This document shows, piece after piece, positions 44,298-52,550 of a stretch of 60,327 nt of DNA; within the stretch, counting starts at the first letter, position 1; every line of letters begins with the position of its first letter. The translations under genes and the position numbers were made by a program. This DNA comes from an uncultured Eubacteriales bacterium. Lineage in GTDB: Bacteria > Bacillota > Clostridia > Lachnospirales > Lachnospiraceae. The notes below the pieces were generated by a model that was not told the DNA's origin, did not search any database, and saw only the letters and a program-made list of their open reading frames with translations. Where the stretch lies: the NCBI GenBank assembly GCA_900542465.1, contig UQNS01000011.1, forward strand, positions 1 to 60,327. Reading direction: 5' to 3'.

Positions 44298-44945
44298 TCA
44301 AAACTTCCACATATTTACCAGATATGGCACTCTTTCTGCAATGTTTGTCGCATGGTCGCCCATTCTTTCCAGATATTTTATGACAAAAAGAAGGTCCATA
44401 GCTTTTTTAGCAACTTTCGGATCCTTGTTAATAAGTTCAACAAGTTCCTCCACTACCTCTTTAAAGTAATTATCTACTATATTATCCATTTCGCAGACTT
44501 TCTCTGCTTCTTCAGGATCCTTCAGCAAAAATGAATCCATTGCCTTTGTAAACATGCCATATACACATTCTCCCGCCGAGATCAGTTTTTCTTCAGCCTT
44601 AAATCTTCCCGGACTATATCCCCCTTTTAATAATATATTACATATATCCTCGCATTGATCAGCTTCTCTCTCCATATCAGTCAGTATCTTAAGAGACGCT
44701 GCTATAAATCTCAGATCCCCTGCCATCGGCTGCTGCTCCACTATTAAGTGGATACAATACTTTTCATTCTCATGTTCCAATCTGTCGATCTCATCATCAC
44801 TGTTCGCTATTTCTTCCATAAGCAGTGTTTCTCCTGATCTTAAAGCTTCAACCACCTTCTCTATCCTATAGCTTATAGAATCACCCATGAATTTCAGCCG
44901 GTCATTTAATTCCTGCAGTTCATGTTCAAATACTCGTCTTGCCAT
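44298..44945 (-). CDS. phoU: Phosphate signalling protein PhoU
   Basis: 215 residues forming two three-helix repeats. The family metal-binding-like motifs are seen: MEEIANSDDEIDRLEHE in the first half and VCEMDNIVDNYFKEVVEE in the second. It ends with the typical VIKYLERMGDHATNIAERV. PhoU links the Pst transporter to PhoR and dampens phosphate uptake and signalling. It lies 14 bases after pstB. Confidence 0.95.
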   Translation of the reverse strand: MARRVFEHELQELNDRLKFMGDSISYRIEKVVEALRSGETLLMEEIANSDDEIDRLEHENEKYCIHLIVEQQPMAGDLRFIAASLKILTDMEREADQCEDICNILLKGGYSPGRFKAEEKLISAGECVYGMFTKAMDSFLLKDPEEAEKVCEMDNIVDNYFKEVVEELVELINKDPKVAKKAMDLLFVIKYLERMGDHATNIAERVPYLVNMWKF

Positions 44946-44959
44946 TTTATACCCTTCCC

Positions 44960-45772
44960 TTATCCAAAGCGTCCTGTTATATAACGTTCTGTCTTTTCAC
45001 TCTTAGGCATATCAAACATATCTGCAGTGTTGGAATATTCCACCAGCTCTCCCATGAGAAAGAAAGCTGTATTGTCTGATATCCTTGCGGCCTGCTGCAT
45101 ATTATGAGTAACGATAACTACTGTATACTTTTCCTTTAAAGCTGCGATTAGATCCTCAATTTTCATGGTAGATATAGGATCCAATGCCGATGTTGGTTCA
45201 TCCATGAGCAATACCTGCGGTTTGACTGATAAGGCTCTGGCTATGCATAATCTTTGCTGCTGACCACCAGAAAGGCTCATTGCACTTTTTTTCAGTCTGT
45301 CCTTCACTTCATCCCACAATGCAGCGCTTCTTAAACTTTCTTCTACAATCTGATCCAGAGCTCTCCTGTCTCTCTCACCATGGATCTTCGGGCCATATGT
45401 GATATTGTCATATATACTCATCGGAAATGGATTCGGCCTTTGAAATACCATACCCACTTTTTTTCTAAGAGCCGATAATGAAATATCCGGATCATATATA
45501 TCTTCACCGTCTAAGAGTATCTTACCTTTAACAGCGCAAATATCCACCAGATCATTCATTCTGTTTAAAGTTTTCAGGCATGTTGACTTTCCACAGCCCG
45601 ATGGACCTATAAATGCCGTAACTTTATTAGCTTTTATGTCCATAGACAGATTTTTTATAGCATGAAAAGCTCCATAAAAAACATTAAGTTCTTCTATGCG
45701 GATTTTATCTTCTTTCCCTGTCAGTTCACAATATTCAGTTTTTACCGGTGCCCCTTCGTTTAATGATACCAT
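44960..45772 (-). CDS. pstB: Phosphate ABC transporter ATP-binding protein
   Basis: 270 residues. Walker A is GPSGCGKST near residue 55, the Q-loop GMVFQRPNPFPMSIYDNI, the signature LSGGQQQRLCIARAL, and Walker B VLLMDEPTSALDP; the H-loop is VTHNMQ. It powers phosphate import through PstCA. An N-terminal extension of about 20 residues precedes the usual core. It lies 13 bases after pstA. Confidence 0.97.
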   Translation of the reverse strand: MVSLNEGAPVKTEYCELTGKEDKIRIEELNVFYGAFHAIKNLSMDIKANKVTAFIGPSGCGKSTCLKTLNRMNDLVDICAVKGKILLDGEDIYDPDISLSALRKKVGMVFQRPNPFPMSIYDNITYGPKIHGERDRRALDQIVEESLRSAALWDEVKDRLKKSAMSLSGGQQQRLCIARALSVKPQVLLMDEPTSALDPISTMKIEDLIAALKEKYTVVIVTHNMQQAARISDNTAFFLMGELVEYSNTADMFDMPKSEKTERYITGRFG

Positions 45773-45785
45773 ACTTAAAAATCCT

Positions 45786-46676
45786 CTATCTTTTTATAAT
45801 TTTTTTTGAAAACAGATCCGTCAAACGATTCAGTATAAAAACAAATATCAATAATACCGCTCCGGTTGCAAATGCTGTATTTATGGCTTTTGGATCGCTG
45901 GAATCCATCGCGAGCGAATAAAGGTGCAGTGTAAGAGTTCTGCCTGACTCAAAAATATGCATAAATGCACCCGCAGCACCATTATCCGGCATATTGAATC
46001 CAAGACCTGATGTAAATAAAAGGGCGGCACTTTCACCGATTATACGGCCTATTGCCAAGATTATACCTGTAATTATCCCGGGCATAGCCGCCGGCAGCTG
46101 TATATCTTTTATGGTCCTGAACTTGCCGGCGCCTAATGCTCTTGCACCTTCCTTATACACAGACGGTACGGATCTCAAAGCTTCCTGACTGGTGCGTATT
46201 ATCGTAGGCAGGATGCATACCGCCATTGTTAAACTTCCCGCTATTATACTGGTCTTCAGATTGAACAAAATGCAGAATACGGTATATCCAAACAGACCAA
46301 AAATTATTGAAGGGATACCGGCTAATACCTCTGTAGTAAAATTAATAATTTTAACCAACGGACCTTTCCTAGTATATTCAGTAAGATATATGGCCGCTCC
46401 CAGTCCAACAGGTACCGCAATCGCTAAAGTAATAAAAGTTATATAGACAGTATTTAGGAGCATTGGTAAGATCCCCTTTTTATCAGGATCTATCATTGAA
46501 AATGTATCAGAAATAAATCTTGCGTTTATGTGAGGAACACCCCGTACCAGGACATATCCGATTATTATTACTGTTATCGCTATTGTTAAGATCACAGATA
46601 CATACATCAAAAAACTTAATACTGAGTCTCCTTTTCTTTTTGTTTTAACAAAGATCGAACTTTCCTTAGCTTTCAT
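45786..46676 (-). CDS. pstA: Phosphate ABC transporter permease PstA
   Basis: 296 residues with six membrane helices. The PstA-type segment AAIYLTEYTRKGPL is followed by LAGIPSIIFGLFGYTVF. The ABC-coupling EAA loop is SQEALRSVPSVYKEGARALGAGKFRTI, in three pieces. It pairs with PstC to form the phosphate channel. Its start overlaps the end of pstC by 11 bases. Confidence 0.96.
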   Translation of the reverse strand: MKAKESSIFVKTKRKGDSVLSFLMYVSVILTIAITVIIIGYVLVRGVPHINARFISDTFSMIDPDKKGILPMLLNTVYITFITLAIAVPVGLGAAIYLTEYTRKGPLVKIINFTTEVLAGIPSIIFGLFGYTVFCILFNLKTSIIAGSLTMAVCILPTIIRTSQEALRSVPSVYKEGARALGAGKFRTIKDIQLPAAMPGIITGIILAIGRIIGESAALLFTSGLGFNMPDNGAAGAFMHIFESGRTLTLHLYSLAMDSSDPKAINTAFATGAVLLIFVFILNRLTDLFSKKIIKR

Positions 46677-47979
46677 TTATTTTTACTCCTTTAACGGATA
46701 CTCTGGCGAAAATGATATCTATGACTGCAATAAAAACAAACAAAACAAGTCCAATTGCGAATAATGCCTGTCTGTGCAGGCCGGATGAATAAGATAATTC
46801 CAAGGCTATTCCTGTTGTTAAAAATCTTACGCTTCCAAAAATACTTGGCATATTAACTATATTCCCGGCAACCATGATCACCGCCATAGTTTCGCCTATA
46901 GCTCTCCCTATGCCCAAAATCACTCCTGAAAGCACTCCATTTCTGGCACTTGGCAGAATAACTTTGAAAATAGTACTTATATCGGAGGCTCCTAATGCTG
47001 TACTTGCTTCTTTATAGGATACAGGTACAGCTCTTAATGAGCTCTCAGAAACACTTACGATAGTTGGCAGTACCATTATCGCCAGAATGATTATTGCCGC
47101 TAATAAACTGTCTCCTTTAGTATCTATTCGTAAAAACTCTCCTATGCTTTTCACCATAGGAACAACGATGATCATTCCAAAAAAACCATATATTACGCTT
47201 GGGATCCCTGCCAATAGTTCAATTGCCGGATGTATAAACCCTGCAAGTTTTTTATTTGCAATTTCCGATAAAAATATAGCAGTAAAAACACCTATAGGAA
47301 CCCCCATAAGTATTGCTCCTGCCGTCGCGCCCAAGCTTGATAAGATCATGGCTGATATCCCGTAAGTGTCTTTATTGGGGATCCAGGATGTTCCAAAGAT
47401 AAACCTGCCCGGACCGATCTCTGCAATTGCGGGTGTCCCGGAAATGATCACATATAAAGTCATCGTGCCCACAATTGCAATAGAGGCCATGGCACATACG
47501 AACAAAATACTCTCGATAAGTTTTTCTTTTCCAATTATTGCCATAGCCAATATTGCGCTTACCATTCCAATCGCAACGACCAGAACAAACCCCAGCTGCG
47601 CCTTCACTGCAGCCTGAGATATATTTAGATCCACCATTTCGCTCCTGATCGAGTTTAAAGATAGTATGGAAAAAACATGCATTACCGATGATACTAAGAA
47701 TGCGCCTGCCGCCGCTTTATGTTTATTAATTAGTACGAAAATAATACCCAGTAGTTTCAGTAACGCCGAAACGAGAATAATTATCTTCATTAAAACAGGA
47801 AAAGCTATGATCCCGCTTTTACTTGAAGAACTTGCATAAAATCCAAACCTACTTATGATGTCAAATGATGTAACTGTCACTATCTGATTTTTTGTCATAA
47901 AAGTTACATATGGAAAAAAGCACGTAACGATTCCAAATACGCTTATTATCACAAGAATGATCTTTAGTTTTCGTGACAT
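46666..47979 (-). CDS. pstC: Phosphate ABC transporter permease PstC with an extra N-terminal membrane domain
   Basis: 437 residues from ATG 47979 (AGGAGCAGGGG upstream); starting at 48018 would overlap pstS. A normal PstC is roughly 290-330 residues. Here the PstC core begins about residue 152 (EKLIESILFVCAMASIAIV) and shows IFLSEIANKKLAGF, LLAGIPSVIYGFFG and an EAA loop SESSLRAVPVSYKEASTALG. Residues 1-150 add about four hydrophobic helices (near 6-24, 58-82, 90-107 and 129-149) with no resemblance I recognise. They may be a sensory or stabilising module. Confidence 0.9.
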   Translation of the reverse strand: MSRKLKIILVIISVFGIVTCFFPYVTFMTKNQIVTVTSFDIISRFGFYASSSSKSGIIAFPVLMKIIILVSALLKLLGIIFVLINKHKAAAGAFLVSSVMHVFSILSLNSIRSEMVDLNISQAAVKAQLGFVLVVAIGMVSAILAMAIIGKEKLIESILFVCAMASIAIVGTMTLYVIISGTPAIAEIGPGRFIFGTSWIPNKDTYGISAMILSSLGATAGAILMGVPIGVFTAIFLSEIANKKLAGFIHPAIELLAGIPSVIYGFFGMIIVVPMVKSIGEFLRIDTKGDSLLAAIIILAIMVLPTIVSVSESSLRAVPVSYKEASTALGASDISTIFKVILPSARNGVLSGVILGIGRAIGETMAVIMVAGNIVNMPSIFGSVRFLTTGIALELSYSSGLHRQALFAIGLVLFVFIAVIDIIFARVSVKGVKINES

Positions 47980-48001
47980 ATCATCCCCTGCTCCTTTTAA
48001 A

Positions 48002-48895
48002 TTACTTAACATTTCCATCCCTATCAGTTGGTATTAATTTACATTCCTTTATTACCTGAGCACCTTCGTCTGAATATATAAAATCGAACCACGCTTTCAC
48101 TAATTCATCCTCTGTATTCTTTCTGGATATCTCTATAAATGGCCGGAAGCTCTTATATGTGTTGTTTTTTATGTTCTCGACACTTGCCTCATATCCATCT
48201 ATCTTCAAAGCCACGACGCTGTCATCTTTGTTGCCCAGTGAGATATAACCGATCGCATCAGCATCGCTTGCTACCTTTGTCTTTACAGCCCCTGTACTCG
48301 TCAACTCTGAAGAATATCTGCAGGTATCTTTAACTTTAAAAATCGACTCAAATCCATCTCTTGTTCCTGATGCTGATTCTCTCCCAATGACATTAATACT
48401 TTTATTTTCGCCTCCTAACTGACTCCAGTTATTTATTTCTCCCTTAAATATCTTTCCCACTTCCTCACTTGTGAGCCCGCTTATCTTATTATTCTTATTC
48501 ACTACTATCGCTATCCCGTCGATAGCTATCGTATGTATATCAAATGCCTCAGGATCTTCGCTGTCCTTTAATTTGCGTGACAGATCGCCTATCACAGCCG
48601 TTCCGTTATTTACCGAACTTGCAGCTTCACCTGATCCTGACCCTGATTTATCCATTTTTACCTGCGGATATTTTTCAACAAACCTTTCTCCCAGAGCCTG
48701 ACATACTTCAGCCATAGAAGTAGAGCCATTCAATGTTAAATTTCCGGATACTTTACTTTCTTCTTTACCATCTGCTTTTGATGCTATCGTCCCCGGATTA
48801 ATGACCTTAGCTTCTCCACACCCCGTAAGTCCAACTGCTGTCATGGTCAAAATGACGGCCCCTGTCATGGCTGCTATTTTTATATTATTTCTCAT
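48002..48895 (-). CDS. pstS: Phosphate-binding lipoprotein PstS
   Basis: 297 residues. A lipoprotein signal ends in the lipobox VGLTGC with the lipidated Cys at residue 26, then a Gly/Lys/Glu linker. The binding-protein core has LNGSTSMAEVCQALGERF, SGSGSGEAASSVNNGTAVIGDLSRKLKD and GRESASGTRDGFES, which hold the phosphate-coordinating Ser, Arg and Asp positions. It captures phosphate outside the membrane for PstCAB. It is the first gene of the seven-gene phosphate operon and is preceded by four Pho-type repeats. Confidence 0.96.
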   Translation of the reverse strand: MRNNIKIAAMTGAVILTMTAVGLTGCGEAKVINPGTIASKADGKEESKVSGNLTLNGSTSMAEVCQALGERFVEKYPQVKMDKSGSGSGEAASSVNNGTAVIGDLSRKLKDSEDPEAFDIHTIAIDGIAIVVNKNNKISGLTSEEVGKIFKGEINNWSQLGGENKSINVIGRESASGTRDGFESIFKVKDTCRYSSELTSTGAVKTKVASDADAIGYISLGNKDDSVVALKIDGYEASVENIKNNTYKSFRPFIEISRKNTEDELVKAWFDFIYSDEGAQVIKECKLIPTDRDGNVK

Positions 48896-48937
48896 AACTA
48901 TCCTCCTTTTTTCATAACTTCTTTACAAAAATAAGGA

Positions 48938-48976
48938 TAGTTATTCAATGTTAAGCGCAGGTTAAAATGAACTTAA
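48938..48976 (-). promoter_or_regulatory. Pho box: four direct repeats at 11-base spacing
   Basis: On the minus strand TTAAGT (48971-48976), TTAACC (48960-48965), TTAACA (48949-48954) and TAACTA (48938-48943) follow one another at exactly 11-base steps, the arrangement known for Firmicutes PhoP sites (TTAACA-like hexamers with five-base gaps). They end about 40 bases before the pstS start. The first repeat abuts the T-run of the upstream terminator. Confidence 0.8.
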
Positions 48977-49010
48977 AAAAAGAGGCGGCAGAAAAGATCT
49001 ACCACCTCTT
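48974..49010 (-). terminator. Terminator after the YcxB-like gene
   Basis: On the minus strand AAGAGGTGG pairs with CCGCCTCTT (one G-T pair), followed by seven T. It isolates the phosphate operon from the genes upstream. Confidence 0.82.
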
Positions 49011-49040
49011 AAAAGTATATTATTGAACGTATTTCTGAAA

Positions 49041-49637
49041 TCAGTTATTATAAGCGCTTTCAGCCTCTTTTATCCTGTCCATTATAAATACTCTGAACTC
49101 TTCCGGATTCCCCTTGGTAAATCCTGCTTTCAGAACAGGCATTACCTGCCTTTTATCCATGCGAAGAACGATAAAATGCTCTGACTCATGAACACTTGAT
49201 ATCTTATCATATGTAAGTGCTCTCTGCTGAGCTGCTCCAAGACTTACATCATACATGACCATGTAATCATTATCGAATGACATTCTGACATCCATGTTCT
49301 TGCCGTATTGTTTGGCATATCCCTTCATTACCTGCTTGGCAAGCAATACAGGTTCCAGACCTCTGAACAAGGCAACCGCTCCGAGAAGCGCCAGAGAAAT
49401 GATCAAAAGTTTGAAAAGGCTATAATTTCCTATAGCGATAAACACTATATTCATCGCTATATTAATACCAAGTAAAGCATATACGATGACCGAGTTCACC
49501 TTGCGTCTCTTATCCCATTTCAGCATCCCCTTGTAAAGCTCTCTCAAAAGAGGCTCTGAATATTCAAACTGGTTGATAAATACGGCATTTTCCTCATCTA
49601 TCTCTACCTGCTGTCTTCCAAAATAATTTCCGTCCAT
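49041..49637 (-). CDS. YcxB-like membrane protein
   Basis: 198 residues. Two closely spaced membrane helices (residues about 48-68 and 72-92) are followed by a C-terminal cytoplasmic domain of 100 residues with MSFDNDYMVMYDVSLGAAQQRALTYDKI broken over the YcxB-like fold and HFIVLRMDKRQVMPVLKAGFTKG. I place it in the YcxB-like family on this pattern, of unknown function. It lies 29 bases after the 49.7 kb gene and is followed by a terminator. Confidence 0.75.
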   Translation of the reverse strand: MDGNYFGRQQVEIDEENAVFINQFEYSEPLLRELYKGMLKWDKRRKVNSVIVYALLGINIAMNIVFIAIGNYSLFKLLIISLALLGAVALFRGLEPVLLAKQVMKGYAKQYGKNMDVRMSFDNDYMVMYDVSLGAAQQRALTYDKISSVHESEHFIVLRMDKRQVMPVLKAGFTKGNPEEFRVFIMDRIKEAESAYNN

Positions 49638-49666
49638 ATTTTCTCTCTCTTAAAATTCAGCTGAGA

Positions 49667-50104
49667 TCAGCCGTTCAACGCCTGTCTCTTCTTGTAAGTA
49701 TCATAGTATTCCTGAGTAGCAGAATAAATGTTATCACAAGCACCCTTATAGTAAACAACTTCAATACTCTCAGCAACGAGCTTAGATGCTCCGCTTACGA
49801 TATCGTTAAGCTGAGCGATCGTCTCTTCCTTCATCCCCTTCTCGATCTCGTCAAGCTGGGCACGCGCATCTGATTTCTCTGTTTCAGACGCATTCTTGTC
49901 CTCAAGAATATCGTGTAATAAAAGTCCTTTTCTTCCTATCTTTCTGTTGATAATACATCTGTAGTTATTGGAAGCTGTAAGAACGATCTCTGAAAGGTCC
50001 TTGCCAGCCGCTTTAATAGCGCCCTCTACCGCTTCGCCAAAACTGCCGTACTGAATAAGGTCTCCGTCTGCTGTTCTACAAACAATAATTTCTCCTGCTG
50101 CCAT
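49667..50104 (-). CDS. Hypothetical protein
   Basis: 145 residues, soluble, not recognised. It opens MAAGEIIVCRTADGDLIQYGSFGEAVEGA and carries a charged helical middle (EDKNASETEKSDARAQLDEI). There is no signal peptide, metal motif or P-loop. It has a strong ribosome site (AGGAGG) and is followed by the YcxB-like gene, with which it is probably co-transcribed. Base use is like its neighbours. Confidence 0.65.
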   Translation of the reverse strand: MAAGEIIVCRTADGDLIQYGSFGEAVEGAIKAAGKDLSEIVLTASNNYRCIINRKIGRKGLLLHDILEDKNASETEKSDARAQLDEIEKGMKEETIAQLNDIVSGASKLVAESIEVVYYKGACDNIYSATQEYYDTYKKRQALNG

Positions 50105-50172
50105 TTTTACTATGTCCTCCTTTTTTTGTCTCTTTACATTATATCAACAATAACTATAGACTTTCAAGAATT

Positions 50173-51273
50173 TTATTGATTTTCAAGACTTAGGTCTCCG
50201 TCTTTTACGAGTCCCTTTTTTCGGACAAAATAGTGGATGACCGGCGCAATTACCGCAGGCAGGATAACACTGATCATCCAGAGACTTAAATGGTCAAATA
50301 TGCTGATCTCAGATATTTTCCCTGACGCGATATCCTTGGCCCATCCCGTATATACCCCTATCTGGCCCACAAGTCCACAGGTCCCCATTCCTGATGAAAC
50401 AGCCGGACCATTCATTTCTAATTTAAATAAACATGTCGCTATCGGCCCTGTAATAGCTGAAGTAATAATAGGCGCAGTCCAGATCCGGGGATTTTTAACG
50501 ATATTACCCATCTGAAGCATGGAGGTTCCTATTCCCTGTGAAATAAGACCTCCCCACTTGTTCTCTCTGAATGATATAACTGCGAATCCGACCATTTGCG
50601 CGCAACACCCTGCCAATGCAGCGCCTCCGGCCAGACCCGTAAGCCCCAGAGCCGCACATATTGCAGCCGAAGAAATAGGAAGCGTCAATGCTATACCCAC
50701 GGATACAGAAACAATTATCCCCATAAAGAACGGCTGAAGATCTGTCGCCCACATTATAAATCCGCCCACAGCCATCGCACCACGCCCAATAGCCGGAGCG
50801 ATAAGCCATGATAAAAACACTCCGATCCCGATAGTTACCATCGGAGTAACGATAATATCCACCTTGGTCTCTTTGGAGACCATTTTACCGCATTCACATG
50901 CAATTATGGCAACTATAAAGACCGCCAGAGGCCCTCCCGCTCCACCCAGCATATTGGAAGAAAATCCAACTGTGATCAATGAAAATAATACCAGTGGAGG
51001 CGCTTTCAGGGCATAGCCTATGGCCGCCGCCATTGCCGGACCGCTCATAGCCGCAGCAAAATCGCCTAATCTATAGGCTGTCCCCCCTGCAGTTGTAAAT
51101 ATCGGCGCTGTTAAAAATGGTATATGAAATAAAGATCCCACACTATTTATTATAGTTCCGATAAGCAGAGTAGCAAAAAGCCCTTGTGCCATAGCACCAA
51201 GGGCTTCTACTCCATATCGTTTAGCTGAGATTTCAATATCTTTTCTTTTTAAAAATCCACTGAACCTGCTCAT
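50173..51273 (-). CDS. PTS-like permease (EIIC_2 family)
   Basis: 366 residues from ATG 51273 (GAGG upstream); a GTG at 51285 is possible. About nine to ten membrane helices with Gly/Ala-rich segments such as GLTGLAGGAALAGCCAQMVGFAV and the conserved GAGGPLAVFIVAIIACECGKMVSKETK region broken by short loops. This matches the stand-alone EIIC_2 proteins, which lack the EIIA and EIIB phosphorelay domains. No PTS partner gene is nearby and the substrate is unknown. It starts 22 bases after the DUF1858 gene, so the two are probably co-transcribed. Confidence 0.8.
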   Translation of the reverse strand: MSRFSGFLKRKDIEISAKRYGVEALGAMAQGLFATLLIGTIINSVGSLFHIPFLTAPIFTTAGGTAYRLGDFAAAMSGPAMAAAIGYALKAPPLVLFSLITVGFSSNMLGGAGGPLAVFIVAIIACECGKMVSKETKVDIIVTPMVTIGIGVFLSWLIAPAIGRGAMAVGGFIMWATDLQPFFMGIIVSVSVGIALTLPISSAAICAALGLTGLAGGAALAGCCAQMVGFAVISFRENKWGGLISQGIGTSMLQMGNIVKNPRIWTAPIITSAITGPIATCLFKLEMNGPAVSSGMGTCGLVGQIGVYTGWAKDIASGKISEISIFDHLSLWMISVILPAVIAPVIHYFVRKKGLVKDGDLSLENQ

Positions 51274-51295
51274 GATATTCCTCACTTATTAAAAG

Positions 51296-51508
51296 TTATC
51301 TATTCTGATATGCGAGATAATTTTCAATATCTTCCATCAGATCATCTGCATTGATCCCATGAACTGCTGCCGCCTGCTCAATAGTTTCATCAGCTGAAAA
51401 ATGACATCCGAAACAGTGCATTCCAATAGCTGAGAAAAGATGTACAAGACCCGGATCGATCTGAAGCGCCTCGCCGATCGTTGTATCTTTAGTAATACTT
51501 GGCCCCAT
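51296..51508 (-). CDS. DUF1858 domain protein
   Basis: 70 residues: TTIGEALQIDPGLVHLFSAIGMHCFGCHFSADETIEQAAAVHG in overlapping pieces, then DLMEDIENYLAYQNR. The GMHCxGCxxSxxET core defines DUF1858; the two Cys may bind a metal or act in redox chemistry. Related domains occur in hybrid-cluster-associated and nitrosative-stress proteins, but no function is proven here. Ribosome site AGGAGG precedes ATG 51508. Confidence 0.88.
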   Translation of the reverse strand: MGPSITKDTTIGEALQIDPGLVHLFSAIGMHCFGCHFSADETIEQAAAVHGINADDLMEDIENYLAYQNR

Positions 51509-51658
51509 GTTATACCTCCTATAATCTATATCATAATTAATCGTAATACTATATTCACCCCATCAAAATGTCAAGCCTCACACTTGTCGGATAAATATAT
51601 ATTATTTCTTTACATACTTTAGAAAAATAACCATCAGATAAGCCATGTCTAATTTTGA

Positions 51659-51707
51659 GTAGCTACAGCTAACATTTGTTGAATTTTTTTTAGTTACTAC
51701 TTATAAT
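51659..51707 (+). promoter_or_regulatory. Ferredoxin promoter with an upstream TTAGC-type box
   Basis: TTGAAT (51679-51684) and TATAAT (51702-51707) are 17 bases apart on the plus strand. The palindrome GTAGC-TACA-GCTAA (51659-51672) ends six bases before the -35. Unlike the feo and flavodoxin promoters, where the box lies over or after the -10, an upstream place would suit activation or displacement rather than simple blocking. Confidence 0.6.
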
Positions 51708-51754
51708 TACAAGTGTAAAAAAGATCAAGTGAATTTTATACGGAGGTATGTATT

Positions 51755-51925
51755 ATGGCATATGTAATTAATGATGACTGCATCAACTGCGGCGCTTGTG
51801 TATCAGGATGTCCTGTTACAGCTATTACTGAAGGTGAGAACAGAGTAGATATCAATCCTGATCTTTGTATCGACTGCGGTGCCTGTGCATCTGTATGTCC
51901 AGTCGGCGCACCTAATCCACAGTAA
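51755..51925 (+). CDS. 2[4Fe-4S] ferredoxin
   Basis: A 56-residue clostridial-type ferredoxin. The two cluster motifs are CINCGACVSGCP (Cys 9, 12, 15, 19) and CIDCGACASVCP (Cys 38, 41, 44, 48). It starts MAYVINDDC with CGGAGG before the ATG. It shuttles low-potential electrons; the expected donor here is the nifJ product. It is monocistronic with a near-perfect promoter and a terminator, as for a highly expressed gene. Confidence 0.97.
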   Translation: MAYVINDDCINCGACVSGCPVTAITEGENRVDINPDLCIDCGACASVCPVGAPNPQ

Positions 51926-51956
51926 TTTAATATTAATTTCCTCAGTATAAAGTACG

Positions 51957-51988
51957 GATCCCCCGTATTTAATGCTGGGGATTTTTTT
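51957..51988 (+). terminator. Terminator after ferredoxin
   Basis: GGATCCCC and GGGGAT close over about 12 bases, followed by seven T. It lies between convergent transcripts. Confidence 0.85.
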
Positions 51989-51995
51989 ATTCTGT

Positions 51996-52544
51996 TTATA
52001 TATTGATGTGTTGCTCTATAAGGATCTGTTTTACTCTTTTTTCTATAAAAAACAGCTCTAAATTATATTTATCTCTTAACCATAAATCAACTTGCAAGAT
52101 CAACTCTATTTCATTTTTTGCTTTTACAGTCTTAATGGTATTTAATATAACATCATCAAATATGTTTTCATCGATATTGGTTATATAACCATTTAATAAA
52201 ACTCTTAATTTGCTTTTTGATCTTAATAATTCAGACCAATAATCTGCGTATACTTTAAAGAAATTAATATTTTCATACTTGCATTTTTCTTCTAAACTAT
52301 TTCCCGCTAAAAAATTCCACCAATCTGAAAAGATACAGTAGCTTTCTTTAATTTTATATAAATATGGTAATTCATAAAGTAGTATATTCGCTTTTTCTAA
52401 CTTCATATTATTTAATAACACATAAGATAAATATGATAATAAACAAATATCATTTGAAGAATTAGGATTAAAAAATAAATTTGCTGATTCACCTTTATTT
52501 AGTTTATCCGCTATACTACTTATATTTTTTTCATTTGTTTCCAA
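51996..52544 (-). pseudogene. Distal part of an AT-rich interrupted gene, or second of two small genes
   Basis: 182 codons from a TTG at 52544 that has no ribosome site. The sequence is rich in Asn, Ile, Leu and Lys (KYENINFFKVYADYWSELL, for instance) and visibly more AT-rich than any neighbour, a sign of recent transfer. It continues in the same reading frame as the 65-codon ORF just upstream: only a TAA and two Lys codons lie between them. I see no known domain, signal peptide or membrane helix. It may be a nonsense-disrupted gene of about 250 codons, or a coupled second cistron. Confidence 0.55.
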
Positions 52545-52550
52545 TTTTTT

